Below, in pieces: positions 27,976 through 36,595 of a DNA stretch of 64,000 nt (positions are counted from its first letter, which is position 1; each line of letters starts with the position of its first letter). The translations under genes and the position numbers were made by a program. This stretch comes from Bacteroidales bacterium UBA5833 (GTDB lineage Bacteria > Bacteroidota > Bacteroidia > Bacteroidales > Lentimicrobiaceae), in NCBI GenBank assembly GCA_002433025.1, contig DJGZ01000022.1:124001-188000 (forward strand). Reading direction: 5' to 3'. The notes under the pieces are model-generated. The model saw nothing but the letters and a program-made list of their open reading frames with translations, was not told where the DNA came from and searched no databases.

Positions 27976-28776
27976 CTATTCCTGCGATAATTCCTTCGGG
28001 CTATATTGCCGCTTCAGCCAGCTGCTGAGGCCATCGAGGCCCGGAAAGAGCACCCTTTCGGTGATATTGGCCTGATCGAGCTTGTCGCGTATTTCCCATT
28101 TAAGCGAAGCCGGGATAATGATGCGGTAAAAAAGTTCGGGATGGTCCTCAAGCCAGTGGTTCATCAACAGACTGGAGCCTGACATCAGCGAAAAAAGTGC
28201 ATGCTGGTTTACGATGCGTTCGTCCATCGACGGAGGCTCCAGAAATATCACAAAACGCCTTTCGTGCAGTGTATCCAGCTGTTTTAAGGAGTTACATTGT
28301 GTATCAAGCATCTGCGGGGTAAACACGTTGGATCCTTCATCCATAATGGTGGTGTGTAGCGGAGCCGGTAAAAACTCGCTGGATTTAACGTAATTCACAC
28401 ACCAGATTACCCCGTCGATGTCGAACTTTTGCAGATTGGCCGTGGCAAAATGCAAGGCAACAAAAGGTGAGTACGTCCAGTCGAGCAGGCGGGTGGGCAA
28501 TCCGTGGTGCTGGGCAATGGCCATCAGGTTCCACACCGATTCACCCGGTAAGGCATTCCGGTGAGCGTATTTTCTGAAGTTGCGCAACAGATGACGTTCC
28601 AGGTCGCTGTATGGCCCCTCAAGGCGCATCAGGCTTGTTTTCAGCTCATAGCGCGCATCCGACAACCCCCTGAAAATAAAAGAGGAACGAAATCTTCCCA
28701 GGCGCTGATCATATGCATCTCTGAAAAGCAAATCCTGCAATTCCATCCAACTGTTGGCGGTAAGGTCGTTGAGCAT
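27976..28776 (-). CDS. FRG domain-containing protein
   Basis: A 266-residue protein built largely of an FRG domain, named after the conserved Phe-Arg-Gly (FIFRGLSD, F35-R36-G37). Other family features are QHHGLPTRLLDWTYSPFVALHFA and the RRFVIFLEPP strand. The biochemical activity of FRG domains is not established; they occur in many mobile or accessory contexts. The ATG at 28776 lies 10 bp from a tract of twelve octamer repeats that replaces the normal promoter region. No partner gene is adjacent; recJ downstream is separated by about 150 bp. A defence or stress role is possible but not shown. Confidence 0.85.
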   Translation of the reverse strand: MLNDLTANSWMELQDLLFRDAYDQRLGRFRSSFIFRGLSDARYELKTSLMRLEGPYSDLERHLLRNFRKYAHRNALPGESVWNLMAIAQHHGLPTRLLDWTYSPFVALHFATANLQKFDIDGVIWCVNYVKSSEFLPAPLHTTIMDEGSNVFTPQMLDTQCNSLKQLDTLHERRFVIFLEPPSMDERIVNQHALFSLMSGSSLLMNHWLEDHPELFYRIIIPASLKWEIRDKLDQANITERVLFPGLDGLSSWLKRQYSPKELSQE

Positions 28777-28785
28777 ATCGTTGAT

Positions 28786-28951
28786 GTGTTAATGTGTTCG
28801 GGTGTTCAGGTGTTCGGGTGTTCAGGTGTTCAGGTGTTCAGGTGTTCGGGTGTTCAGGTGTTCGGGTGTTTTGGTGTTCTGGTACGAAGTGAAGCAGCTT
28901 GCCCCGTTACTTCGACGGGGGAGTCCCGCAGCTGCGGGGTTCAGGTGTTGG
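28786..28951. repeat. Octamer tandem repeat plus double hairpin (composite dispersed repeat, copy 1)
   Basis: Twelve near-identical octamers of type GTGTTCAG/GTGTTCGG run from 28786 to 28881. They are followed by a unit with two palindromes: CCCCGT...ACGGGG at 28902-28920 and the perfect palindrome CCCGCAGCTGCGGG at 28925-28938, then one more octamer-like piece. The non-octamer part matches 63091-63160 over about 70 bp with roughly 11 differences. Frames through it give meaningless CSGVQVF repeats. Confidence 0.9.
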
Positions 28952-29037
28952 GGATGTACCTTTAAACAGGTGATTTCGGAGATTGATCTTTTGACCCTTT
29001 GCCACCCGGCAAGGCCGGCATCCCGGAGCCGGCACGA

Positions 29038-30303
29038 TCAGAAGGTCGATCGCATGGCTTCCACCGGATCGAGGCGCGAAGCCGACCAGGCTGGCATAAA
29101 ACCCGACACAAGCCCGATAAATGCTGAAACACTGATACCAAGCATAATATTCCCTGCCGTCAGTATCAGATTCATGTCAAAAGCGGCAGAAATGGCCAGG
29201 GTGATTACAAAAATAATCAGCAGACCTACAATCCCGCCGAAAAGGGAGAGAAACACCGCTTCGAACAAAAACTGCAGCAAAATAAAATAGCTTTTGGCAC
29301 CCATGGCTTTCTGAATCCCGATTTGCGCAGTGCGTTCCTTTACCGAAACAAACATAATGTTGGCAATGCCGAATCCGCCGACCAGCAGCGAAAAACCGCC
29401 AATGATCCATCCAACCAGCGAGATTACGCTGAAAAGGCTGTCAAAACCTTGTGAAATCACACTGGTTTCGTTGATGGCAAAATCGTCTTCCACCCCGGGT
29501 TTTAGTTTTCGCACCGAACGCATGATACCGGTAAGTTCATCCCTGAGTTCATCATTGCTGACCTGGGGCTTAGCCCTCACCATTATGGCTGCACCAAGGT
29601 TGTCGCGCTTAAGGTCTATAAAATTCCGGGCAAAGTTTACAGGCAGTATCACCTGGTCATCATTGGAATTGCCGAAACTCACGTTACCCTCCTTTTTTAA
29701 CAACCCGATCACTTCAACCTTCTGCCCGAAAACCTTGATGCGCTGCCCCAGAGGATTGGGCATGGTAAAAAGGTTTTTTACAATATCACTTCCTATGATG
29801 GCTACCGGCCGTCCTCCTGAAGATTCTTCAGTTGTAAAATACCGCCCTGCAGTAAACTCGATGGGGGTAACATCGCTGTAGTCGTGCGATACAGCCACAA
29901 CAGTGGCATTTTCAACCGCCGCATTTCCAAACTTAACGGTCCGGTTAAGCGCCACCATGTAACCGCTGGCCTCCGTAGCCTGGCTCCTGCGCTGAATCTC
30001 GGCCAGGTCGGTCATGGAGGGCTCCGGGCGTTTCATATACTTCCACCAGGGATAATCACTGCCGCCAAATGCCCAGGGCCATTTCTGAACATATAACACA
30101 TTGCTGCCCAATGTATTGATACTATCTCGTATGGTCCGCTCTACCGAATCGAAAACCGTAAAAACCGAAATAATGGAGAAAATGCCGATGGTGATGCCCA
30201 GGAGCGAAAGCAGGGTGCGAACTTTATTCACAACAATGGCAGTAAGCGCGAACATGTAACTCTCACGGATAAGCCGGATAAATATCAGCGATCTTTTCAT
30301 CAT
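29038..30303 (-). CDS. ABC transporter permease, MacB/FtsX type
   Basis: Inner-membrane permease of the MacB-like group, which couples cytoplasmic ATP hydrolysis to mechanical movement of periplasmic substrates. The 421 residues have one N-terminal TM helix (about 20-45, followed by LLSLLGITIGIFSIISV), a periplasmic MacB-type domain (about 55-260) and three C-terminal FtsX helices with ERTAQIGIQKAMGAK, ending in SRLDPVEAMRSTF. No ATPase or membrane-fusion partner gene is adjacent, so the complex is completed elsewhere. A GCCGGC-containing hairpin without a T-run sits just after its stop (29014-29033). Confidence 0.9.
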   Translation of the reverse strand: MMKRSLIFIRLIRESYMFALTAIVVNKVRTLLSLLGITIGIFSIISVFTVFDSVERTIRDSINTLGSNVLYVQKWPWAFGGSDYPWWKYMKRPEPSMTDLAEIQRRSQATEASGYMVALNRTVKFGNAAVENATVVAVSHDYSDVTPIEFTAGRYFTTEESSGGRPVAIIGSDIVKNLFTMPNPLGQRIKVFGQKVEVIGLLKKEGNVSFGNSNDDQVILPVNFARNFIDLKRDNLGAAIMVRAKPQVSNDELRDELTGIMRSVRKLKPGVEDDFAINETSVISQGFDSLFSVISLVGWIIGGFSLLVGGFGIANIMFVSVKERTAQIGIQKAMGAKSYFILLQFLFEAVFLSLFGGIVGLLIIFVITLAISAAFDMNLILTAGNIMLGISVSAFIGLVSGFMPAWSASRLDPVEAMRSTF

Positions 30304-30756
30304 TATAGCTCTGAGGGTTGGTAAAGGTAATAAAAATCAGAATCAGGGAATCCTTGAGTTCAAAATTACAGGCTTTCCGCTTATACCGCAGAAGTCTGAG
30401 ATAAAAGTGATGGACACTAACTATGTGACAGGAAAAATTGCTGAAGATTTTACTTGTTAACCAATAACAAACAAGTGATTCTATACCATGACCAATCCCG
30501 GAGTGGGAAGTGCAACACCTGACAGATCAATCCTACCGGCCATTACCGGGTAATCCGGGCAAATTAATTGTTTTATTGTGTAAATCTTTTCAACTGACCG
30601 ATTTCATCCTTGCAAACTCAGCCGATTTTTAATAAACTTGCACAGCCGTAAAGAGCAAGATGCTTTTCCGGTATTACTTTGTATTACTGACAAATACACT
30701 TCGTTGTAATTGATCCCATCTAATAATCCTACCGCTTCCATCAGGGAGAACAAAAT
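30304..30756. other. Intergenic region upstream of purH
   Basis: About 450 bp with no supported gene. Near its right end a TTACTTTG (one mismatch to TAnnTTTG) at about 30676 could be the purH promoter, giving a leader of some 70 nt. No riboswitch or PurR-like palindrome was recognised. Confidence 0.4.
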
Positions 30757-32283
30757 ATGAGCGAAAAAAAACAGATCAGGTCGGCCCTGATATCGGTGTA
30801 TCATAAAGACGGCCTTGAACCGGTCGTAAAGTTATTGAATCATTGCGGTGTTGCCATATATTCAACCGGTGGGACCCATCAGTTTATTGAATCGCTGGGC
30901 ATTCCGGTGCATACAGTAGAATCGCTGACCGATTATCCCTCCATTCTCGGAGGAAGGGTAAAGACGCTTCACCCAAAGGTATTCGGTGGTATTCTGGGCC
31001 GCCGCGACAACATCGCTGACCAGTCAGAAATGGAGCAATACGGCATTCAGTCCTTCGACCTGGTGATTGTGGATCTCTATCCTTTCGAAAAAACGGTGGC
31101 TTCAGGGGCCGGGCATCAGGAAATCATCGAAAAGATTGATATCGGCGGAATCTCCCTGATCCGTGCCGGCGCCAAAAACTACCGTGATGTACTGATCGTT
31201 TCCGACGCAAAACATTACGCTGAATTGCTTGAGATATTAAGTAATGACACCTGTTTCGTTTCGGAAGAAGAGCGCCTGCGCTTTGCCGCTTACGCTTTTG
31301 CCATGTCGTCGCATTATGATTCGGCCATTTTCGGGTATTTCTCCGGCCTGACAGGATACCGCGAATTCCGTCAGAGCAATGGCAATGCACACTTACTGCG
31401 GTATGGCGAAAACCCGCATCAGCAGGGTGAGTTTTTCGGCAGGCTCGACGAGGTATTCACCCAGTTACATGGCAAGGAGCTCTCTTACAACAACCTGCTT
31501 GACCTTGACGCAGCCATAGCGTTGATCAGCGAATTCAGCGCAACAACTTTTGCCATCATCAAGCACAACAACGCCTGCGGCATTGCTTCGCGCGAACGCC
31601 TTGTTGATGCCTGGAACGCGGCCCTGGCGGGCGACCCTGTATCTGCCTACGGGGGAGTGCTGATAACCAACGCTGTGGTGGATGAAGCAACCGCATCGGA
31701 AATCAACAAATTATTTTTTGAAATTATCCTTGCGCCCGGGTACGAAAAAAATGCGCTGGAGCTTCTGCAAACAAAGAAAAATAGAGTAATTTTGCAGGCT
31801 AAATCGTTTGATTTTCAGGGCAAACAGTTCAGAAGCCTTTTAAACGGCGTATTGCAGCAGGATAAGGATACTAAGTCGGAAACCGCTGACGGGCTCAGGA
31901 TAGTTACGGACAAGGTTCCATCAACGGCTGAAGTAGCAGACCTGTTGTTCGCAAACATTGTGGTAAAGCACAGCAAATCAAATGCAATTGTTCTGGCGAA
32001 GAACGGGCAGATGCTGGGCAGCGGCGCCGGGCAGACTTCAAGGGTGGATGCGCTGAAACATGCCATTGAGAAGGCAGGCGCTTTCGGGTTCGATCTGAAA
32101 GGGGCGGTGATGGCATCCGATGCCTTTTTCCCGTTTGCCGATTCGGTAGAGCTGGCCCACAAAGCCGGCATCACCGCGGTGATTCAGCCCGGGGGATCGG
32201 TAAGGGATGAAGACAGCGTGAACTATTGCAACCAACACGGCCTGAGCATGGCATTCACCGGCATCAGGCATTTTAAGCACTGA
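30757..32283 (+). CDS. purH: Bifunctional AICAR formyltransferase/IMP cyclohydrolase
   Basis: Catalyses the last two steps of purine synthesis: formylation of AICAR with 10-formyl-THF, then ring closure to IMP. The 508 residues contain the MGS-like cyclohydrolase domain first (ALISVYHKDGLEPVV, STGGTHQFIESLGIPV, GGRVKTLHPKVFGGIL) and the AICAR transformylase domain after about residue 200 (RYGENPHQQGEFFG, IKHNNACGIA, SDAFFPFADSVE, QPGGSVRDED). The gene ends 19 bp before mreB, so purine synthesis and the cell-shape genes probably share a transcript. Confidence 0.97.
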   Translation: MSEKKQIRSALISVYHKDGLEPVVKLLNHCGVAIYSTGGTHQFIESLGIPVHTVESLTDYPSILGGRVKTLHPKVFGGILGRRDNIADQSEMEQYGIQSFDLVIVDLYPFEKTVASGAGHQEIIEKIDIGGISLIRAGAKNYRDVLIVSDAKHYAELLEILSNDTCFVSEEERLRFAAYAFAMSSHYDSAIFGYFSGLTGYREFRQSNGNAHLLRYGENPHQQGEFFGRLDEVFTQLHGKELSYNNLLDLDAAIALISEFSATTFAIIKHNNACGIASRERLVDAWNAALAGDPVSAYGGVLITNAVVDEATASEINKLFFEIILAPGYEKNALELLQTKKNRVILQAKSFDFQGKQFRSLLNGVLQQDKDTKSETADGLRIVTDKVPSTAEVADLLFANIVVKHSKSNAIVLAKNGQMLGSGAGQTSRVDALKHAIEKAGAFGFDLKGAVMASDAFFPFADSVELAHKAGITAVIQPGGSVRDEDSVNYCNQHGLSMAFTGIRHFKH

Positions 32284-32302
32284 TAATAAAGATATTCGGA
32301 TA

Positions 32303-33325
32303 ATGGGACTTTTCTCTTTCATGACCAAGGAGATCGCGATGGATCTCGGAACGGCCAACACGATAATAATCTACAACGACAAGGTGGTGGTTGATGAGCC
32401 TTCCATTATTGCCATTGAGCGCAACACCGGAAAAATCATTGCGGTGGGGAAACGCGCCATGATGATGCACGGAAAGACCCACGAAAACATCAAGACGATT
32501 CGTCCCCTGCGCGACGGGGTCATCGCTGACTTCCAGTCGGCTGAGTATATGATCAGGGAACTGATTAAGATGACCGGCCCTACCCGCAGCCTCTTCCCGC
32601 CTGCGCTGAAAATGGTTATCTGTATCCCTTCGGGTATCACCGAGGTGGAAGAGCGCGCCGTGAAGGATTCAGCCGAGCAGGCCGGAGCCAAGGAAGTCCG
32701 CCTGATCCATGAGCCAATGGCAGCCGCTATCGGGATCGGGATCGACGTGCTGGAGCCAACCGGAAATATGATCATTGACATAGGCGGAGGTACAAGCGAA
32801 ATCGCTGTGATCGCCCTGGGCGGAATCGTCAACAACAAGTCAATCCGTATTGCCGGTGATGACTTCAACAACGACATTGAGGAATACATGCGCAAGCAGC
32901 ACAACATCAACATCGGTGAACGCACTGCCGAAGCCATCAAGATCAATGTGGGCGCAGCCATGACCGAAATCGACAACCCTCCTCCCGACTATCCGGTACA
33001 TGGCAGGGATATGCTCACCGGTATTCCAAAGGAGATTTATGTCAACTATTCCGAAATAGCCCATTGCCTCGATAAATCCATCTCAAAAATAGAAGCCGCT
33101 GTGCTTAATGCCCTGGAAATGACACCGCCGGAGCTTTCAGCCGATATCTACCGCACCGGTATCTACCTTGCCGGAGGAGGATCAATGCTCCGCGGCCTCG
33201 ACAAACGACTGCACCTGAAAACCAAACTGCCTGTACATGTGGCTGAAGACCCGCTCAGGGCTGTTGCCAGGGGCACAGGCATCGCGCTTAAGAACTTCAA
33301 TAAGTTCACCTTCCTGATCAAATAA
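32303..33325 (+). CDS. mreB: Rod shape-determining protein MreB
   Basis: Bacterial actin that polymerises under the inner membrane and guides lateral peptidoglycan synthesis. The 340 residues show all actin-ATPase elements: phosphate-1 MDLGTANTIIY, GVIADFQSAEYMI, connect-1 EPMAAAIGIGIDV, phosphate-2 IDIGGGTSEIAV and the adenosine loop YLAGGGSMLRGLD. It heads the mreB-mreC-mreD series after purH. Confidence 0.97.
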   Translation: MGLFSFMTKEIAMDLGTANTIIIYNDKVVVDEPSIIAIERNTGKIIAVGKRAMMMHGKTHENIKTIRPLRDGVIADFQSAEYMIRELIKMTGPTRSLFPPALKMVICIPSGITEVEERAVKDSAEQAGAKEVRLIHEPMAAAIGIGIDVLEPTGNMIIDIGGGTSEIAVIALGGIVNNKSIRIAGDDFNNDIEEYMRKQHNINIGERTAEAIKINVGAAMTEIDNPPPDYPVHGRDMLTGIPKEIYVNYSEIAHCLDKSISKIEAAVLNALEMTPPELSADIYRTGIYLAGGGSMLRGLDKRLHLKTKLPVHVAEDPLRAVARGTGIALKNFNKFTFLIK

Positions 33326-33363
33326 CAAACCCTGATCAGAAAGCTGCAGCCTGAGGAAAAACT

Positions 33364-34194
33364 ATGCGACATATTCTGGCATTCATCTGGAAACACAACT
33401 TCTTTTTCCTGTTCCTTTTACTGGAAGTCGTTTCAATAGTCCTGATTGCCAACAAGAGTTTTTACCAGCGTTCGGTGCTTTCCAATGCCACCGACCGGGT
33501 TACAGGAGGTATTTTTACGACTTGGTCGGGTATTACTTCCTACTTTTCACTTAAGCAGGAAAACCAGAGGCTGGCAGAAGAAAATGCCAGGCTCCACCAG
33601 ATTCTCACCCGGGAACAGCTTACTGCTGACACGCTTACCTATAAAATCACCGACACTGCCTATAACCAGCAGTACATCTATACGACAGCCAACGTTATCA
33701 GCAATTCGACCAACCGCCGCGATAACTATATTATGCTGAACAAGGGCAGGCGGCATGGCATCGAACGCGATATGGCGGTCATCAACCCCCAGGGTGTAGT
33801 AGGCACGGTGGTCAGCGTTTCGGAAAACTTCAGCTGGGTGATGTCGCTGCTGAATAAGCATACCAAGATCAGCGCCCGCATCGACAGGCTGAACCAGATG
33901 GGCACCGTGGTGTGGGAAGGCGGAAACCCGGCCACGGGAACCCTGCTCGACATCCCTGCACACGTGAAAGTCAACAAAGGCGACACCATCGCCACCAGCG
34001 GCTACAGCCACATATTCCCGGAAGGGATAATGATGGGAACAGTTGAAGAAATTGAAGTGGAAACCGGCGACCATTTTTACACCATACATTTCCGTTTCTC
34101 AGCCGACCTGAACAGCCTGAGGCAGGTATATATTGTAAAAAACCTGTTCAATTCAGAACAGCTTGAACTGCGAAAAAACATCATCAATGAATAA
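33364..34194 (+). CDS. mreC: Rod shape-determining protein MreC
   Basis: Bitopic inner-membrane scaffold that links MreB to PBP2 in the elongasome. The 276 residues have an N-terminal TM helix (13-32), a coiled coil (about 60-85, LKQENQRLAEENARLHQIL) and the periplasmic beta-barrel region (YIMLNKGRRHGIERDMAVINPQGVVG, TIATSGYSHIFPEGIMMG) expected for MreC. Its last 8 bp overlap the start of mreD, showing translational coupling. Confidence 0.95.
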   Translation: MRHILAFIWKHNFFFLFLLLEVVSIVLIANKSFYQRSVLSNATDRVTGGIFTTWSGITSYFSLKQENQRLAEENARLHQILTREQLTADTLTYKITDTAYNQQYIYTTANVISNSTNRRDNYIMLNKGRRHGIERDMAVINPQGVVGTVVSVSENFSWVMSLLNKHTKISARIDRLNQMGTVVWEGGNPATGTLLDIPAHVKVNKGDTIATSGYSHIFPEGIMMGTVEEIEVETGDHFYTIHFRFSADLNSLRQVYIVKNLFNSEQLELRKNIINE

Positions 34195-34699
34195 GGCTTA
34201 CGGCAAGGATATTCTCAGGTTTTTTGTACTGATCGCGGTGCAGGTGCTGATCCTTGATCACATTAACCTGGGCGGATACATCAATCCGTCGCTGTATGTG
34301 CTGTTTATCCTGCTGCTTCCTTTCGAGATACCCGGCTGGGCGCTGCTGATCTCCGCATTCCTTATCGGATTCAGCGTTGACAGCTTCAGCAATTCCACCG
34401 GTCTGCACACTGCGGCTTCAGTATTTATGGCATTCCTGAGACCCTGGGTGATCCGAATGGCCGGGGCCCCGGCCGAGTATGAAGGAAACCTGAAACCGGG
34501 CATCGCCGATATGGGCTTCCGCTGGTTTTTTGCCTATACCCTTATGCTGGTGTTTGCGCATCAATTGTTGCTGTTCCTGTTTGAAGCATTCCGCCTGAAT
34601 GAGATCGGTTATGTGTTGATCAGGGTTTTGGCAGGCAGCACCTTTACCATTATCCTGATTATCCTCGCCGAATATCTTTTCATGCAGAAACGGAAATAA
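34187..34699 (+). CDS. mreD: Rod shape-determining protein MreD
   Basis: Small membrane protein of the elongasome. I take the ATG at 34187 (170 aa, MNKAYGKDILRFF), which overlaps the mreC stop; the frame is open eight codons further upstream inside mreC. Five hydrophobic helices and the SAFLIGFSVDSFSNSTGLHTAASVF segment with the conserved D-S-F are typical of MreD. In most Bacteroidota PBP2 and RodA genes follow immediately; here they come 5.3 kb later. Confidence 0.92.
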   Translation: MNKAYGKDILRFFVLIAVQVLILDHINLGGYINPSLYVLFILLLPFEIPGWALLISAFLIGFSVDSFSNSTGLHTAASVFMAFLRPWVIRMAGAPAEYEGNLKPGIADMGFRWFFAYTLMLVFAHQLLLFLFEAFRLNEIGYVLIRVLAGSTFTIILIILAEYLFMQKRK

Positions 34700-34718
34700 T
34701 CGGTGTGAACCCGATTTT
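34698..34718 (+). terminator. Weak intrinsic terminator candidate after mreD
   Basis: AATCGG and CCGATT form a six-base-pair stem around a seven-base loop, followed by only four T. It begins right at the mreD stop and could separate the mre block from the next genes. Confidence 0.3.
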
Positions 34719-34749
34719 GCGACGAAACCATCAGCTCCCGGCAAAACAT

Positions 34750-34757
34750 TATCTTTG
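34750..34757 (+). promoter_or_regulatory. Bacteroidota -7 promoter element for the Crp/Fnr gene
   Basis: TATCTTTG matches TAnnTTTG and ends 21 bp before the ATG at 34779. It shows that the regulator gene has its own transcription start after mreD. Confidence 0.6.
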
Positions 34758-34778
34758 CGTGGAATAACCAACGCTGCC

Positions 34779-35471
34779 ATGAAGACTTTCATCCCTCCCG
34801 ACGATTGTTCGCTCGGAAATATTGACGCTCCCTGCTTCCGTAATCTGCTTCCCGAGGAGATTGATCTTGCCCGCAACAGCAAGACACGGGTGATCTTCCG
34901 CAAAGGGGAAAACCTGACCAAACAGGGTGCGTTCGCTTCGAGTGTGCTGTTCATTGTGGATGGCCTCGCAAAGCAATATGTAGAAGGAGATGCAACCCGA
35001 AATTTCAACCTGAGGCTGTTGAAGGGCGGTGAATTTGTGGGACTTTCGGTGGCTTTCAATAACCATACTTACCAGTACTCGGTAGTTGCCCTGCGCGAAA
35101 CCACTGCCTGCCTGATAGAGAAAGAGGCTGTAACCAGCCTGATCAAAGCCAACGGAACCTTTGCCTATAATATCATTAACCGCTACTGCGAGCAGAACAA
35201 CAAACTGTATAACTCTATCCGTGACCTGATGTACAAGCAGATGAACGGCCGGCTTGCCGGAGCGCTGCTTTACCTGTGGAATGAACAGGTGAACGCTGAG
35301 GTATTCCCTTACCTGAGCCGTAAAGATATCGCCGATTTTGCGGGGCTCTCAACAGAAAGCACGGTTAAACTGCTGAAAACATTTGAAAAAGAAGGGCTGA
35401 TCAGCCTGGAGGATAAGGATATCCGGCTGAACGATGTGGCAGGCCTGGAACAGATAAACCTCCGCGGATAA
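34779..35471 (+). CDS. Crp/Fnr family transcriptional regulator
   Basis: DNA-binding regulator with an N-terminal cyclic-nucleotide-binding-type beta roll (FRKGENLTKQGAFASSVLFIVDGLAKQYVEGD, LLKGGEFVGLSVAFN) and a C-terminal winged HTH (LSRKDIADFAGLSTESTVKLLKTFEKEGLI). From the ATG at 34779 it has 230 residues; the frame begins eight codons upstream at a TTG inside the promoter. Two N-terminal cysteines (DDCSLGNIDAPC) recall the cysteine region of Fnr-like sensors, but four Fe-S ligands are not apparent. It sits 1.1 kb upstream of the oxygen-sensitive hydroxyproline dehydratase genes and could be their anaerobic regulator; that is inference from position. Confidence 0.88.
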   Translation: MKTFIPPDDCSLGNIDAPCFRNLLPEEIDLARNSKTRVIFRKGENLTKQGAFASSVLFIVDGLAKQYVEGDATRNFNLRLLKGGEFVGLSVAFNNHTYQYSVVALRETTACLIEKEAVTSLIKANGTFAYNIINRYCEQNNKLYNSIRDLMYKQMNGRLAGALLYLWNEQVNAEVFPYLSRKDIADFAGLSTESTVKLLKTFEKEGLISLEDKDIRLNDVAGLEQINLRG

Positions 35472-35498
35472 TGCTGCCGGATGTTCCGGCTCTGACCC

Positions 35499-35966
35499 TT
35501 ATAAATGTTTACGATAGTAATGAAACACCGAAGGGAAAAGGGTCAAAATTGATATCAGCGCACCGGTGAGCGCAAAAACCGGCTGAAGCAGGGAAGAGTA
35601 ACTGAGCATAATGATCTGCACGTTGATCCAGATAATCAGGATAAAGCCATAGTACAGGGAGAATGTCCAGCACCAGTGCTGCTTATGATACAGGTTAAAC
35701 AGTTCCGGCCATTGCCAGGGCGGTCTGACGAACAGCCCCCAGGCAATCAGCAGCGGAAGCAATCCATTGAATAACAGTAATATGATTCCGGGCACTAAAA
35801 AGGTGCGGAAAGGGCTGTTTGACAGAATTTCAGTACTCATCATCATCTTACTCCCATCGGGTGCGGTAACCAGTGCATATCCGCCGTAGATTCCTCCGAT
35901 CCCGGTAAATACCAGCAATAAGACAAGCAGGTAAACCATTAATGGAATTCGCGTATTATTTGCCAT
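35499..35966 (-). CDS. Small four-helix membrane protein of unknown function
   Basis: I do not recognise the family. From the ATG at 35966 (155 aa, MANNTRIPLMVYLL) it has about four hydrophobic helices with short loops and a GGIYGGYALVTAPDGSKM loop after the first. The frame is open to an ATG at 36053, but the extra 29 residues are polar and unlike a leader, so the internal start is preferred. It converges on the Crp/Fnr gene with 27 bp between stops. Confidence 0.6.
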   Translation of the reverse strand: MANNTRIPLMVYLLVLLLVFTGIGGIYGGYALVTAPDGSKMMMSTEILSNSPFRTFLVPGIILLLFNGLLPLLIAWGLFVRPPWQWPELFNLYHKQHWCWTFSLYYGFILIIWINVQIIMLSYSSLLQPVFALTGALISILTLFPSVFHYYRKHL

Positions 35967-36415
35967 AATGATAGTTTTGGTAAATCTATGGCAATATTTT
36001 AAATATCCACCCTCTTTTGCGCGAAAAGCCGGCGTTTTTTCTGAAAAACGCATTCAAATCACTGGAGTATCAGCTTAAATCAGGCAACCTCTCTTTATTA
36101 ATGAGGATTCCGCATTCCTTATGCTCTGCTGAAAATTCATACCATACCTGTTGCTGGTAATCATGGTCAGGATGAATTTTCTCCGGTTTCCCGAAAAAAG
36201 CTGCGCATCATAGATTTTCCGGATTTTTCTTGTCAGATGTGTGAACCTTCAGTGACTGCTTCTTGCATAAACAAGTCGCAACCGGACAGAATTACAGGTC
36301 AGTTCAAATAAATATCATTCAATACGGAACAGGTTGTAAAGATGGAAGCCTCTTTAAAATCATTCCAAATTAATCCCCACAGGAAGTTAATCTACCGGAT
36401 TTCAGGTTTCTGAGT
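35967..36415. other. Intergenic stretch before the hydroxyproline leader
   Basis: About 450 bp between the divergent membrane-protein gene and the promoter at 36416. No gene, tRNA or repeat was seen; only short A/T-rich tracts. A binding site for the neighbouring Crp/Fnr protein may lie here, but no clear palindrome was identified. Confidence 0.4.
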
Positions 36416-36423
36416 TATCTTTG
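36416..36423 (+). promoter_or_regulatory. Bacteroidota -7 promoter element of the hydroxyproline dehydratase operon
   Basis: TATCTTTG matches TAnnTTTG. It lies 20 bp upstream of a small leader ORF and 173 bp upstream of the activase ATG. Confidence 0.6.
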
Positions 36424-36442
36424 TACCTCAGATTCTCAGAAA

Positions 36443-36517
36443 ATGAAAGGCATTAAATCCTACATCAGCCTTTATCATTGTTTTGGCCGCGGGCTTTATG
36501 AGTGCTGGCTGTGCTAG
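36443..36517 (+). CDS. Possible 24-residue leader peptide
   Basis: An ATG 19 bp after the promoter opens a 24-codon frame ending in TAG at 36515. The peptide starts MKGIKSYISLYHCF and ends GRGLYECWLC, with three Tyr, three Cys and one Trp near the stop. It lies directly before a terminator-like hairpin, the arrangement expected of a transcription-attenuation leader. There is no run of proline codons, so a simple proline-sensing model does not follow. Whether it is translated is unknown. Confidence 0.4.
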   Translation: MKGIKSYISLYHCFGRGLYECWLC

Positions 36518-36536
36518 CTGTTTATCCGTTTAGCTT

Positions 36537-36570
36537 TTCCGGGAAAACCCGGGAGTTCCCCTTTTCTTTT
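36537..36570 (+). terminator. Terminator-like hairpin (candidate attenuator) upstream of the activase gene
   Basis: TTCCGGG-AAAA-CCCGGGA gives a five-to-seven-base-pair GC-rich stem with a four-base loop, followed after GTT by CCCCTTTTCTTTT. It sits between the small leader ORF and the activase gene, 26 bp before its ATG, so it could stop transcription before the operon. Confidence 0.5.
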
Positions 36571-36595
36571 AATTTTATAATAATCCTGCATTGCC

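Noticed and set aside
28786..28881. CRISPR array
   Set aside because: The eight-base units are contiguous without spacers and no cas genes are present.
29014..29033. GCCGGC hairpin after the MacB-like permease as an intrinsic terminator
   Set aside because: No T-run follows on the minus strand, so it is only a palindrome.
28561..29290. Open frames reading repeated CSGVQVF
   Set aside because: They are translations of the octamer repeat; an eight-base period stays open in some frames without being coding.
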